A DNA stretch of 64,000 bases, taken from positions 1 through 64,000 of the forward strand of contig CAISJD010000158.1 in NCBI GenBank assembly GCA_903885605.1. The letters run 5' to 3'. The position numbers were made by a program, and so were the translations under genes. Positions 43,204-52,720 of the stretch are shown piece after piece. How positions within the stretch are numbered: position 1 is the stretch's first letter; every line of letters starts with the position of its first letter. The DNA is from an uncultured Chthonomonas sp. GTDB taxonomy: Bacteria > Armatimonadota > Chthonomonadetes > Chthonomonadales > CAJBBX01. The notes below the pieces were generated by a model, which saw nothing but the letters and a program-made list of their open reading frames with translations, was not told where the DNA came from and searched no databases.

Positions 43204-43458
43204 ATGAAGGCGTTCATCGAGTACTTGGTGCAGGCTGTGGTGGACCTGCCGGAAGAAGTCCGTGTCGATGAGGAACCAGGCGAGATCGCGACGACCTATC
43301 GGGTGCATGTCGCCCCCAGCGACCTGGGTAAGGCAATCGGCAAGCAGGGCCGGATCGCCAACGCGATGCGGGTTCTTGCCAAGGCGAGCGCAATGAAGCA
43401 CAAGCGCCGGGTCTACCTGGAAGTAGTAGGGGCTCCGGCCGAGGTAAACGCTGACTGA
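43204..43458 (+). CDS. khpA: KH-domain RNA-binding protein KhpA
   Basis: 84 aa single KH domain; the GxxG loop is in DLGKAIGKQGRIANAMRVL (GKQG). In Gram-positive bacteria KhpA pairs with KhpB (Jag) as an RNA chaperone affecting cell division and length. TAGGAGGAGAGCAGG precedes the ATG. The usual rpsP/ffh neighbours are absent; it is alone between a zinc-finger gene and the T-box. Confidence 0.93.
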   Translation: MKAFIEYLVQAVVDLPEEVRVDEEPGEIATTYRVHVAPSDLGKAIGKQGRIANAMRVLAKASAMKHKRRVYLEVVGAPAEVNAD

Positions 43459-43484
43459 CCCATCATGGGGTGACAGCCATCCAC

Positions 43485-43508
43485 GGGGGGCCGCCCACGC
43501 GGCCCCCT
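43485..43508 (+). terminator. Terminator-like hairpin after khpA
   Basis: ggggccgc and gcggcccc pair with a CCAC loop 28 nt after the khpA stop. There is no T-run after it. It insulates khpA from the ilv operon promoter that follows. Confidence 0.5.
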
Positions 43509-43540
43509 ATGCATCTGTGGCAGCCAAGCACGGCTGGGTG

Positions 43541-43570
43541 TTGACCGGTGCCCGCAAACGATGCCATACT
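43541..43570 (+). promoter_or_regulatory. Sigma-70-type promoter of the ilv-leu operon
   Basis: TTGACC (43541-43546), 18-nt spacer, CATACT (43565-43570). The predicted start near 43577 coincides with the 5' base of the T-box leader. Confidence 0.7.
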
Positions 43571-43576
43571 GAAGCC

Positions 43577-43858
43577 AATCTGGATTTGTAGAGGCTGTGA
43601 AGAGGCTAGTACGCGCTCAAACCTACTTCAGAGAGCCGTCGCCTGGTGCGAGACGGTGTGGGTAGGCGCGGAATCTCACCTCGGAGCCGGCCGCCTGAAC
43701 GTCATCCGACGCTAGGGCTGTCCGGGCGCGCCCGTTATAGCGCGAAGAGTGGAGTCTGCTCGGGTGTGCCCAACGGCGCCCCGACGCCGCAGGCTCTACA
43801 AGGGTGGTACCGCGTGAGTGAACCTCTCGTCCCTTGGGATGAGGGGTTTTTTCGTTTT
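43577..43858 (+). promoter_or_regulatory. T-box riboswitch, probable leucine (CUC) specifier
   Basis: A ~280-nt leader with the T-box landmarks in order: GAAGAGG-AGTA near the 5' end; AGAGAGCC...CTGGTGCGAGACGG (distal Stem I) at 43631-43655; the specifier loop GGAATCTCACCTCGGAGC (43670-43687), where CTC precedes ACC as in other T-boxes; and the 14-nt T-box AGGGTGGTACCGCG (43801-43814) that pairs with the tRNA acceptor end. An intrinsic terminator follows (cctctcgtcc/ggatgagggg, then TTTTTT, 43823-43858). Uncharged tRNA-Leu binding would favour the antiterminator and turn the operon on. The extra T before CTC leaves some doubt about the register. Confidence 0.92.
43823..43858 (+). terminator. 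Regulated intrinsic terminator of the T-box leader
   Basis: cctctcgtcc pairs with ggatgagggg (two G-T pairs) and is followed by TTTTTTCGTTTTT. Its 5' arm is next to the T-box sequence, so the antiterminator and terminator are mutually exclusive. Confidence 0.9.
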
Positions 43859-43912
43859 TCAGGGGCTTTCCGGACCGCGCCGGAGCGCCCCCGAACGAGA
43901 GGAATTAACGTG

Positions 43913-45715
43913 ATGAGCCTGTCTGGTGCCCAGATCATGCTGGAGTGCCTGCGTCGCGAGGGTGTGGCGCACGTTTTCGGCTATCCCGGCGGCGCCGTCC
44001 TGCCGATCTACGACGCCCTGTACGACTGCCACGATATCATGCACGTGCTGGTGCGCCACGAGCAGGGAGCCGCGCACATGGCTGACGGTTACGCCCGGGC
44101 CACCGGCAAGGTCGGCGTCTGCCTGGCCACCAGCGGGCCGGGCGCGACCAATCTCGTGACCGGCATCGCCAATGCCTATATGGACTCGATCCCCATCGTG
44201 GCCATCACCGGGCAGGTGCGCACCACGGTGATCGGCAAGGACGCCTTCCAGGAGGCCGACATCACCGGGATCACCATTCCGGTCACGAAGCACAACTTCC
44301 TGGTGAAGGATGCCGCCGACCTGCCGCGCACGTTTGCCGAGGCCTTCCATGTGGCGCGCACGGGCCGTCCCGGCCCTGTCCTCGTGGACATGCCGCTGGA
44401 CGTGAGCCAGCAGCGCATCGAGTGGAGCGGCGACCAGTACCCGCAGAAGGTCGATATGCCCTCCTACAGGCCCACCACGCGCGGGCACGAGGTGCAGATC
44501 AAGCGCGCGGCGGCGGCCATCGCTGCGGCGACACGCCCGGTGCTCTATGTCGGCGGCGGCGCTATCAGTTCCGGTGCGCAGGCCGAGGTGACGGAGCTTG
44601 CCGAGCGGACCAATATCCTGGTGACGACCACGCTTCTCGGCAAAGGCGCCATCAGCGAGGCCCACCCGCTATGCATGGGCATGCTGGGCATGCACGGCAC
44701 CGCATACGCCAACCATGCCGTACACAACTGCGACCTGCTGATCGCCATCGGCGCTCGGTTCGATGATCGCGTCACCGGCAAGGTGGACCGCTTCGCCCCC
44801 GGCGCCAAAGTAATCCATATCGATATCGACCCCGCTGAGATCGGCAAGGTCCGCCAGCCCGAGATCCCCATCGTGGGTGACGTCAAGACGGTGCTGCAGG
44901 TGCTGCTGAAGCATGTGGAGGCGCGCCCGGCCGGCGAGTGGAATGAGCAGATCGAGGAGTGGCGGCAGCGGTTCCCGCTGGTCTACCCGCGCGACGGCGG
45001 GCTCTACACCGAGGCCATCGTCGAGCACATCGGCGAGGCCACGGAGTGGAAGGCCGTCATGGCCACCGACGTGGGCCAGCACCAGATGTGGGCGGCGCAG
45101 TACTTCCGAACCCGCGCCCCGCGGCAGTGGATCACGTCCGGCGGGCTCGGAACGATGGGGTACGGGTTGCCCGCGGCCATCGGAGCGCAGTTCGCACGGC
45201 CCGACGAGCGCGTCATCTGCCTCTCCGGCGACGGCTCCTTCCAGATGTGCACGCAGGAGCTGATGACCGCGTCGATTTATGGCCTGCCGCTCATCGTCTG
45301 CATTTCCAACAACCGGTCGCTGGGCATGGTGCGGCAGTGGCAGGAGATGTTCTACCATGAGCGCTATAGCCATGTGAACCTGGAGCAGTCACCGGACTTC
45401 GTGAAGCTGGCGGAGGCCTACAACTGCATCGGCTACCGTGTGACCACGCTGGAGGAGTTCCGTGCGGCCTTTTCGGCGGCGATGGCGCAGACCAGCCGGC
45501 CGGTGGTGATCGATTGCTCCGTGACCGGCGGCGAGAACGTCTTCCCGATGATCCCGAGCGGGCAGACCGTGAACGAGATGCGAATGCACTCGCGCCTCGA
45601 GGAGCTCCGGTCGGCGCCGAACGCGGACCCGGAGGGCTGGTCCTACGATGAGGAAGACCAGAAGCTCAGCCAGATCGTCGATGCCGGGCACTGCGGCGCG
45701 CAGAAGGAGAACTGA
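43913..45715 (+). CDS. ilvB: Acetolactate synthase, large subunit
   Basis: 600 aa ThDP enzyme, first common step of valine, leucine and isoleucine synthesis. FGYPGGAVLPIYDAL, catalytic Glu in VRHEQGAAHMADGYAR (near 50), FQEADITGITIPVTKHN, and the ThDP motif GDGSFQM...SNN (about 442-472). ATG 43913 behind AGAGGA; the listed 43646 start lies inside the T-box. ilvN follows by 2 nt. Confidence 0.97.
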   Translation: MSLSGAQIMLECLRREGVAHVFGYPGGAVLPIYDALYDCHDIMHVLVRHEQGAAHMADGYARATGKVGVCLATSGPGATNLVTGIANAYMDSIPIVAITGQVRTTVIGKDAFQEADITGITIPVTKHNFLVKDAADLPRTFAEAFHVARTGRPGPVLVDMPLDVSQQRIEWSGDQYPQKVDMPSYRPTTRGHEVQIKRAAAAIAAATRPVLYVGGGAISSGAQAEVTELAERTNILVTTTLLGKGAISEAHPLCMGMLGMHGTAYANHAVHNCDLLIAIGARFDDRVTGKVDRFAPGAKVIHIDIDPAEIGKVRQPEIPIVGDVKTVLQVLLKHVEARPAGEWNEQIEEWRQRFPLVYPRDGGLYTEAIVEHIGEATEWKAVMATDVGQHQMWAAQYFRTRAPRQWITSGGLGTMGYGLPAAIGAQFARPDERVICLSGDGSFQMCTQELMTASIYGLPLIVCISNNRSLGMVRQWQEMFYHERYSHVNLEQSPDFVKLAEAYNCIGYRVTTLEEFRAAFSAAMAQTSRPVVIDCSVTGGENVFPMIPSGQTVNEMRMHSRLEELRSAPNADPEGWSYDEEDQKLSQIVDAGHCGAQKEN

Positions 45716-45717
45716 CC

Positions 45718-46242
45718 ATGGCCCTCACGCTCTCGGGCCCTAGCTCCGTTCAGGGCCAGCAGCACATTATCACGGTGCTCGTTGAGAACCACCCGGGCGT
45801 CCTCGCCAGGGTCTCCGGCCTCTTCGCGCGGCGCGGCTACAACATCGAGTCGCTGACGGTCTCCATCACCGAGAACCCCGACGTCAGCCGCATGACGATC
45901 GTCGTCGGCGGCGACGAGCTGGTGCTGGAGCAGATCACCAAGCAGCTGAACAAGCTGATCGAGGTGATGCGCGTCGTCGACTACACCGAGTTCGCTGCGG
46001 TGGAGCGCGAACTGGCGCTCATCAAGGTGAACGCCGAGCCGCGCGATCGGGCCGAGATCATGCAGATCGTGGAGGTCTTCCGCGCCCGTATCATCGACAT
46101 GGGCGAGCGGGCCTTCATCATCGAAGTGACCGGCGGGACGGACAAGATCGATAAGATCCGCGACCTGCTGGCTCCGCACGGCATCCGCGAGATGGTGCGC
46201 ACGGGCGTCATCGCCATGGCCCGCGGTTCCAGGACGGCCTGA
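45718..46242 (+). CDS. ilvN: Acetolactate synthase, small regulatory subunit
   Basis: 174 aa. The N-terminal ACT domain (ITVLVENHPGVLARVSGLFARRGYNIESLTV) binds valine for feedback inhibition; the C-terminal ALS_ss domain (EIMQIVEVFRARIIDMGERAFIIEVTG) follows. Normal length; pairs with IvlB encoded just upstream. Confidence 0.96.
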   Translation: MALTLSGPSSVQGQQHIITVLVENHPGVLARVSGLFARRGYNIESLTVSITENPDVSRMTIVVGGDELVLEQITKQLNKLIEVMRVVDYTEFAAVERELALIKVNAEPRDRAEIMQIVEVFRARIIDMGERAFIIEVTGGTDKIDKIRDLLAPHGIREMVRTGVIAMARGSRTA

Positions 46243-46246
46243 AGCC

Positions 46247-46603
46247 ATGGACGATATGCGCGAACTGGTTACGGTGGAGCAAGCCACGCGCCTCTTCGTG
46301 CTTGTGGCGATCGTGCTGCCGCTCCTGGGAGCCGCCCTGGGCTCCTGGGTCGGCGCTCGTCGCGGCAACCTGCGCAGGGGCCTGGCCATCGGGCTTCTGG
46401 CCGGTCTGGCCGGTCCGGGCAACCTCGTCCTCTGGCGGATGTATAATGGCATCACAGACCGGCTCGGCCTCGATACAGTGCGCAACCTGCTCACCAACCT
46501 CGCCCTCTTCGCCGCCATCGGCGTCGTGATTGGCGTCGCCGTGGGTTTCGTAGCGCGCCGCATGGGCACGAACGGCCAATCTGGCCGGTCGCCAGGTGCG
46601 TGA
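46247..46603 (+). CDS. Small membrane protein inside the ilv operon
   Basis: 118 aa with three hydrophobic helices (LFVLVAIVLPLLGAALGSWVG, GLAIGLLAGLAGPGNLVLW, LALFAAIGVVIGVAVGFVA). No family recognised. It starts 4 nt after ilvN and ends 2 nt before the CheY-like gene's ATG, so it is cotranscribed. Possibly linked in function with that regulator, but nothing shows this. Confidence 0.72.
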   Translation: MDDMRELVTVEQATRLFVLVAIVLPLLGAALGSWVGARRGNLRRGLAIGLLAGLAGPGNLVLWRMYNGITDRLGLDTVRNLLTNLALFAAIGVVIGVAVGFVARRMGTNGQSGRSPGA

Positions 46604-46605
46604 GC

Positions 46606-47031
46606 ATGGGCAAACGAGTACTTGTCGTAGATGATGAGAAGCACATCCCGGTCCTGCTGCGCTCCGCGCTGGAGCGCGAGGGATATGAGGTCACGGTCGC
46701 CAGCGACGGACTGGAGGCGCTCCAGAAGGTCGCCGAAGAGCGGCCCGACCTGATCGTGCTGGATGTCGCTATGCCTAACATGGATGGCTTCGAGGTGCTG
46801 CGGAGGCTCAAAGCCAGCATCACAACCTGCGCCATTCGTGTGGTCATGCTCACCGCGCGGGACGAGGACGCCGATGTGGCCCGAGGGTGGCAGCAGGGGG
46901 CCGACGCCTACATCGTCAAGCCCTTCGTGCCTGCCGACCTCGTGGCCGTCGTGAAGAACGTGCTGGGTGATGCAGCCGCCGGCGCTGCCTCCCCGGCCGC
47001 CTGGCCGAAGCAACCGGGCGCCAAGGGCTAG
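46606..47031 (+). CDS. Stand-alone receiver-domain response regulator (CheY-like)
   Basis: 141 aa. Receiver only: VLVVDDEKHIPVLL (acidic pair), LIVLDVAMPNMDG (phospho-Asp near 55), VVMLTAR (Thr), DAYIVKPF (Lys). An Ala/Pro tail replaces any output domain. AGGTG lies 7 nt before ATG 46606. There is no histidine kinase gene nearby. Its place between ilvN and ilvC is unusual. Confidence 0.92.
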   Translation: MGKRVLVVDDEKHIPVLLRSALEREGYEVTVASDGLEALQKVAEERPDLIVLDVAMPNMDGFEVLRRLKASITTCAIRVVMLTARDEDADVARGWQQGADAYIVKPFVPADLVAVVKNVLGDAAAGAASPAAWPKQPGAKG

Positions 47032-47076
47032 CCGCCGCCATTCCCGGTGGCCTATGTGATAAGAAGAGGAGAATCG

Positions 47077-48129
<1,053 letters not shown>

Positions 48130-48142
48130 GGGATCGCACGTG

Positions 48143-48202
48143 CCGGCGCCTGAGGGCGCCCGGTGTCGTACCGGCCGGTTCGCCGAACCAGGCGGCCGGC
48201 CG
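48143..48202 (+). other. Strong hairpins between ilvC and leuA
   Basis: Two hairpins fill the 95-nt gap: ggcgcc-TGAG-ggcgcc (48145-48160) and a long one built from ccggccggttcg and its complement (about 48171-48202). Neither has a T-run. They may be a processing or stability element separating the ilv and leu parts. Confidence 0.45.
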
Positions 48203-48224
48203 GATTGCTTATGGGGTAACACCA

Positions 48225-49772
48225 ATGTCCAGCAGAATCCACATCTTCGATACCACGCTCCGCGACGGCGAGCAGTCTCCCGGCGCCTCGCTGAACGTGC
48301 CGGAGAAGATCGAGATCGCGCGGCAGCTTGAGCGTCTCGGGGTCGATATCATCGAAGCCGGTTTCCCGATCTCTTCGCCGGGTGATTTCCACGCGGTGGA
48401 GGAGGTGTCGCGGGTCGTCCAGAACGCCGTCGTCTGCGGCCTGACGCGGGCGCGCGAGAAGGACATCGACGTGGCGGCCGATGCCCTCAAGTCGGCCCGC
48501 CGCCCGCGCATCCACACCGGCCTGGGCGTCTCGGACAACCATCTCCGATTCAAGCTGAAGATGAGCCGCGAGGAAGCGCTGGCCATGGGCGTGGCCGCCG
48601 TGAAGCACGCGCGTAAGTACGTCGAGGATGTGGAGTACTTCCTGGAGGACTCCGGCCGCGCCGATATCGACTACCTCTGCCTCGTTGTCGAGCGGGTCAT
48701 CGAGGCCGGCGCCACGGTGATCAACGTGCCCGATACCACGGGCTACGCCCTGCCGCACGAGTTCGCGGGCCGCATCCGCGCGATCATGAACCGGGTACCC
48801 AACGTCGACAGGGCGATCATCTCCGTCCACTGCCACGATGACCTGGGCCTCGCGGTCGCGAACTCGCTCGAGTGCGTGCTGGCCGGCGCCCGGCAGGTCG
48901 AGTGCACCATCAACGGCATCGGTGAGCGCGCGGGCAATACGAGCCTCGAAGAGATCGTCATGGCCATCAAGGTCCGAGCCGACCTCCTCGACGCCGACAC
49001 CGGGATCGTGACGCAGGAGATTTACAAGACCAGCCGCCTGGTCTCCAACCTCACGGGCATCTTGGTTCAGCCCAACAAGGCCATCGTCGGGGCCAACGCC
49101 TTCGCGCACTCCTCGGGCATCCACCAGGACGGCGTACTGAAGGAGCGGAGCACCTACGAGGTGATCGATCCGCAGGACGTGGGCATCCACGAGAGCAAGA
49201 TCGTCCTCACGGCGCGCTCGGGCAGGCACGCGCTGGTGCACCGGATCAGCGAACTGGGCTACCACCTAGCGGACGACAAACTGGAGCGCGTCTACGAGCG
49301 CTTCCTGGAGGTGGCCGACCGCAAGAAGACCGTGTATGACGAGGATCTGGAGGCCATTGTGGCCGACGAGACCTCGGCCATCATGGTCAGCTACGAGATG
49401 CAGCAGGTGCAGGTCTGCTGTGGCGATAACAGCATCCCCACCGCCACCGTGGTGCTCAAGGGGCCGGATGGCGTCGTCGTAACGGACTCCGACCATGGCA
49501 CCGGTCCCGTGGATGCGATCTACCGCGCCGTGAACCGCATCGTGAAGTACCGCAATGAGCTGATCGAGTTCTCGATCCAGTCAGTCACCGAGGGTATCGA
49601 CGCACTGGCCGAGGTGACCATCCGCATCCGGCGGGATCACGACATCTACACCGGCCGCGCCGCGCACTCCGACATCTGCGTGGCCAGCGCCCGCGCCTAT
49701 CTGCACGCCCTGAACCGGCTGATCGAGCGAGTGGGCAGCACGTCGCCCGCCGAGGCGCTGGACCAGGTCTAG
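48225..49772 (+). CDS. leuA: 2-isopropylmalate synthase
   Basis: 515 aa; first committed step to leucine. [33 protein letters not shown] (metal His pair), [26 protein letters not shown], and the C-terminal LeuA allosteric domain (about 385-510) that binds leucine. ATG 48225 fits the family start; the listed start overlaps ilvC. The ribosome site (GGGG) is weak. Confidence 0.96.
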   Translation: MSSRIHIFDTTLRDGEQSPGASLNVPEKIEIARQLERLGVDIIEAGFPISSPGDFHAVEEVSRVVQNAVVCGLTRAREKDIDVAADALKSARRPRIHTGLGVSDNHLRFKLKMSREEALAMGVAAVKHARKYVEDVEYFLEDSGRADIDYLCLVVERVIEAGATVINVPDTTGYALPHEFAGRIRAIMNRVPNVDRAIISVHCHDDLGLAVANSLECVLAGARQVECTINGIGERAGNTSLEEIVMAIKVRADLLDADTGIVTQEIYKTSRLVSNLTGILVQPNKAIVGANAFAHSSGIHQDGVLKERSTYEVIDPQDVGIHESKIVLTARSGRHALVHRISELGYHLADDKLERVYERFLEVADRKKTVYDEDLEAIVADETSAIMVSYEMQQVQVCCGDNSIPTATVVLKGPDGVVVTDSDHGTGPVDAIYRAVNRIVKYRNELIEFSIQSVTEGIDALAEVTIRIRRDHDIYTGRAAHSDICVASARAYLHALNRLIERVGSTSPAEALDQV

Positions 49773-49801
49773 CGACTGAACCCGACAACGAGGTGATGCC
49801 C

Positions 49802-51211
49802 GTGGCTGAACCACTAACGCTCTTCGACAAGATCTGGCGGACCCACGTGGTCCGCCAGGCGTCCGGCGAGCCCGCGACGCTCTACATCGACCTGCACCTG
49901 GTGCATGAGGTCACGTCGGCCCAGGCGTTCGACGGCCTGCGGCTGGCCGGGCGCAAGGTCCGCAGGCCGGACCTGACGCTGGCCACCATGGACCACAACA
50001 TCCCGACCACCGACCGGTCCGTGCCCGTGGCAGACCCCATCAGCGCCCGTCAGATGGACGTGCTGGAGGCCAATTGCCGCGAGTTCGGCGTTGAGCTGCT
50101 CGGCCTCCACCACCCGCTCCAGGGCGTGGTGCATATCGTGGGACCGGAACTCGGGCTGACGCAGCCGGGCATGACCGTCGTCTGCGGCGACAGCCACACC
50201 GCCACGCACGGAGCCTTCGGGGCGCTGGCCTTCGGCATCGGCACCTCCGAGGTGGAGCACGTGCTGGCCACGCAGTGCCTGCCCCAGTCGCGGCCGAAGA
50301 CGATGCTCATCGAGCTTCAGGGCGACGCCGCGCCGGGCGTCACAGCGAAGGACATCATCCTGGCCGTCATCGGGCGCATCGGCACCGACGGCGCCACGGG
50401 CCATGTCGTCGAGTATGCCGGCCCGGCCATTCGCGCCCTCTCCATGGAGGGCCGCATGACCGTCTGCAATATGTCCATCGAGGCAGGCGCCCGAGCCGGC
50501 ATGATCGCGCCGGACGAGACCACGTTCGCCTACCTCAAGGGGCGGGCCTGTGCGCCCTCCGGCGCGGACTGGGATCGCGCAGTGGAGGCCTGGCGGCTCC
50601 TGGCCGGCGATCCCGGCGCCCGGTTCGACACGGTGGTCACGCTCAACGCCGCCGATCTGGCGCCGCACGTCACCTGGGGCACCAACCCCGGCCAGAGCGT
50701 GCCGGTCACCGGTTGTGTGCCCGACCCCGCCGCCATCGCCGATCCATCCGCGGCGTCTGCCGCCGAGCACGCTTTGAGGTACATGGCCCTTCAGCCGGGC
50801 ACGCCGATCAAGGAGATCACCGTTAACCGCGTCTTCATCGGCTCCTGCACCAACGGGCGCATCGAGGACCTTCGCGCCGCCGCCCGGGTAGCCGAGGGGC
50901 GCAAGGTGAGCGCCTCCGTGGAGGCCCTGGTCGTTCCCGGCTCCGGCATGGTGAAGCGCCAGGCCGAGGAGGAGGGGCTCGACCGCATCTTCAAGGCCGC
51001 GGGCTTCCAGTGGCGCGAACCCGGATGCTCCATGTGCCTTGGCATGAACGCCGACATCCTCTCGCCCGGCGACCGTTGCGCCTCGACCTCGAACCGCAAC
51101 TTCGAGGGTCGGCAGGGCAAGGGCGGACGCACACACCTGGTGAGCCCGGAGATGGCCGCCGCAGCCGCCATCGAGGGGCGCTTCGTGGACGTGCGCGGCT
51201 GGCCGGCATAG
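49802..51211 (+). CDS. leuC: 3-isopropylmalate dehydratase, large subunit
   Basis: 469 aa aconitase-type protein. [12 protein letters not shown] start, [31 protein letters not shown], and the three [4Fe-4S] Cys in GSCTNGR (near 347) and GCSMCLGMN (near 408). GTG 49802 with GAGGTG 6 nt upstream is preferred to the listed GTG at 49793. Confidence 0.96.
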   Translation: MAEPLTLFDKIWRTHVVRQASGEPATLYIDLHLVHEVTSAQAFDGLRLAGRKVRRPDLTLATMDHNIPTTDRSVPVADPISARQMDVLEANCREFGVELLGLHHPLQGVVHIVGPELGLTQPGMTVVCGDSHTATHGAFGALAFGIGTSEVEHVLATQCLPQSRPKTMLIELQGDAAPGVTAKDIILAVIGRIGTDGATGHVVEYAGPAIRALSMEGRMTVCNMSIEAGARAGMIAPDETTFAYLKGRACAPSGADWDRAVEAWRLLAGDPGARFDTVVTLNAADLAPHVTWGTNPGQSVPVTGCVPDPAAIADPSAASAAEHALRYMALQPGTPIKEITVNRVFIGSCTNGRIEDLRAAARVAEGRKVSASVEALVVPGSGMVKRQAEEEGLDRIFKAAGFQWREPGCSMCLGMNADILSPGDRCASTSNRNFEGRQGKGGRTHLVSPEMAAAAAIEGRFVDVRGWPA

Positions 51212-51221
51212 AGGAGCGCAT

Positions 51222-51842
51222 ATGGAACCATTCATCCGCATGACCGGCATCGCGGCGCCGCTGGATCGCGCCAACGTGGACACCGACCAGATCATTCCGA
51301 AGCAGTTCCTCAAGCGCGTGGAGCGGACGGGCTTCGGCGAGTTCCTCTTCTTCGACTGGCGCTACCTGGCGGACGGTTCGCCCAACCCGGACTTCACCTT
51401 GAACGCGCCGGCCTACCGCGGTGCGTCGGTCCTGGTGGCGGGCCGCAACTTCGGCAGCGGATCCTCGCGCGAGCATGCGCCCTGGGCGCTGCTGGAGTAC
51501 GGCTTCCGGGCCATCATCGCACCGTCATTTGCTGACATCTTCTACAACAACTGCTTCCAGAACGGTGTGCTGCCGGTGGTCCTGCCGGAGCCGGCGGTCC
51601 AGGCCATCATGGCCCGCACCACCGAGGAGCCGGGCTGGAGCCTTACCGTGGACCTGGAGACCCAGACGGTCTCCAGCGCCGACGGCATGTCGGAGCGCTT
51701 CGAGGTGGACGCCCACCGGCGCTACTGCATGCTCAACGGCCTGGACAGCGTGGGCCTGACGCTGCTCCACGCCGACGCCATCGACCGCTACGAGCGGGAG
51801 CGCCCGACGTGGAAGCCACGGGTCAAGCTGCCGGCCAGCTGA
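51222..51842 (+). CDS. leuD: 3-isopropylmalate dehydratase, small subunit
   Basis: 206 aa swivel domain: [40 protein letters not shown] and [19 protein letters not shown]. This is the longer (~200 aa) LeuD form, which normally serves leucine synthesis. Together with LeuC it could also process citramalate from CimA. Confidence 0.96.
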   Translation: MEPFIRMTGIAAPLDRANVDTDQIIPKQFLKRVERTGFGEFLFFDWRYLADGSPNPDFTLNAPAYRGASVLVAGRNFGSGSSREHAPWALLEYGFRAIIAPSFADIFYNNCFQNGVLPVVLPEPAVQAIMARTTEEPGWSLTVDLETQTVSSADGMSERFEVDAHRRYCMLNGLDSVGLTLLHADAIDRYERERPTWKPRVKLPAS

Positions 51843-52345
51843 CGGGGCCGGTGGAAGTCCGGCCGGCGCGTGCGGGGGACATTCCCGGTATGACGGACCT
51901 GTGGGGCCTGATGATGGCCGAGCATCGGGCGCTGGACCCGCGCCTGCGGTTCGCGGCCGGTGCGCCCCAGGCGGCGGCCAGGCAGATGCGCGGCAGCCTG
52001 CGTGACCGGGACACGGCTCTGCTGGTGGCCGAGGCCGCCGGCCGCGTCGTGGGGTATGTGCTGGCGTACCGGCAGCAGAGGCCGCCCGTGGCGCCGCTCG
52101 GGGATTTCGCGTTCGTGGCGGAGCTCTTCGTACACCCGGAGTTCCGGCGCGCCGGCGTCGGCACACGGCTTGTGCGCGCCGCCATGGAGGCGCTCCGGGG
52201 CCGGGGCGCACGCTCGTTTGAGCTGCTGGCGTCTCACGCCAACGCGGCCGCGGTGGGCTTCTGGCGCTCGCTGGGCTTCTCGGACTATATGCTGCTGCTC
52301 CGGGCCGACCTGCCGGGAGCCGACGGGGAAGGGGATCGACCATGA
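51809..52345 (+). CDS. GNAT-family N-acetyltransferase
   Basis: 178 aa. [17 protein letters not shown] start block, [25 protein letters not shown] (acetyl-CoA motif A with RRAGVG, about 110-135), and [14 protein letters not shown] (motif B). Substrate unknown. GTG 51809 (GGGAG 8 nt before) overlaps leuD by 34 nt; GTG 51851 right after leuD is an equally possible start. Its stop overlaps the PII gene (ATGA). Confidence 0.88.
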   Translation: MEATGQAAGQLTGPVEVRPARAGDIPGMTDLWGLMMAEHRALDPRLRFAAGAPQAAARQMRGSLRDRDTALLVAEAAGRVVGYVLAYRQQRPPVAPLGDFAFVAELFVHPEFRRAGVGTRLVRAAMEALRGRGARSFELLASHANAAAVGFWRSLGFSDYMLLLRADLPGADGEGDRP

Positions 52346-52680
52346 AGCGCGTCGAATGCGTCATTCGGCCGACCAAGATCGACGAGGTCAAGGAGGCGCT
52401 CATCGCTGTGGGCGTCACGGGCATGACCGTCACGGATGTCCGAGGCTACGGGCGGCAGCGTGGGCGCACCGAGAAGTACCGGGGCAACACATATATTGTG
52501 AATCTGCTCCCGAAGGTGAAGATCGAGTTCGTCGTCGCCGATTCCCTCGTGGACGCCGCCATGGAGGCCGCGTTGGAGGCCGCCCGCACCGGCGAGATCG
52601 GCGACGGCAAGGTGTTTGTTTCGGCGGTGGAGGATGCCGTCCGCATCCGCACCGGCGACCGGGGCGAGAGCGCCCTCTAG
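52342..52680 (+). CDS. glnB: Nitrogen regulatory PII protein
   Basis: 112 aa. [21 protein letters not shown]-loop EKYRGNTYIVNLLPKVKIEFVV with the uridylylation-type Tyr near residue 51, GKVFVSAVEDAVRIRTGDRGESAL with the C-terminal RTG. PII reads ATP/ADP and 2-oxoglutarate. Escherichia coli GlnB/GlnK and the present protein cannot be told apart here. No amtB, glnA or glnD is near; instead it sits between leuCD and cimA, suggesting it links nitrogen state to branched-chain amino acids. Confidence 0.94.
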   Translation: MKRVECVIRPTKIDEVKEALIAVGVTGMTVTDVRGYGRQRGRTEKYRGNTYIVNLLPKVKIEFVVADSLVDAAMEAALEAARTGEIGDGKVFVSAVEDAVRIRTGDRGESAL

Positions 52681-52720
52681 TCCCGGCGGCCCCGTGGCCG
52701 CGACGGAAGGTGGTAAGCGT

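Noticed and set aside
49814-51313. 499-aa minus-strand ORF opposite leuC
   Set aside because: Shadow frame; leuC has full family signatures on the other strand.
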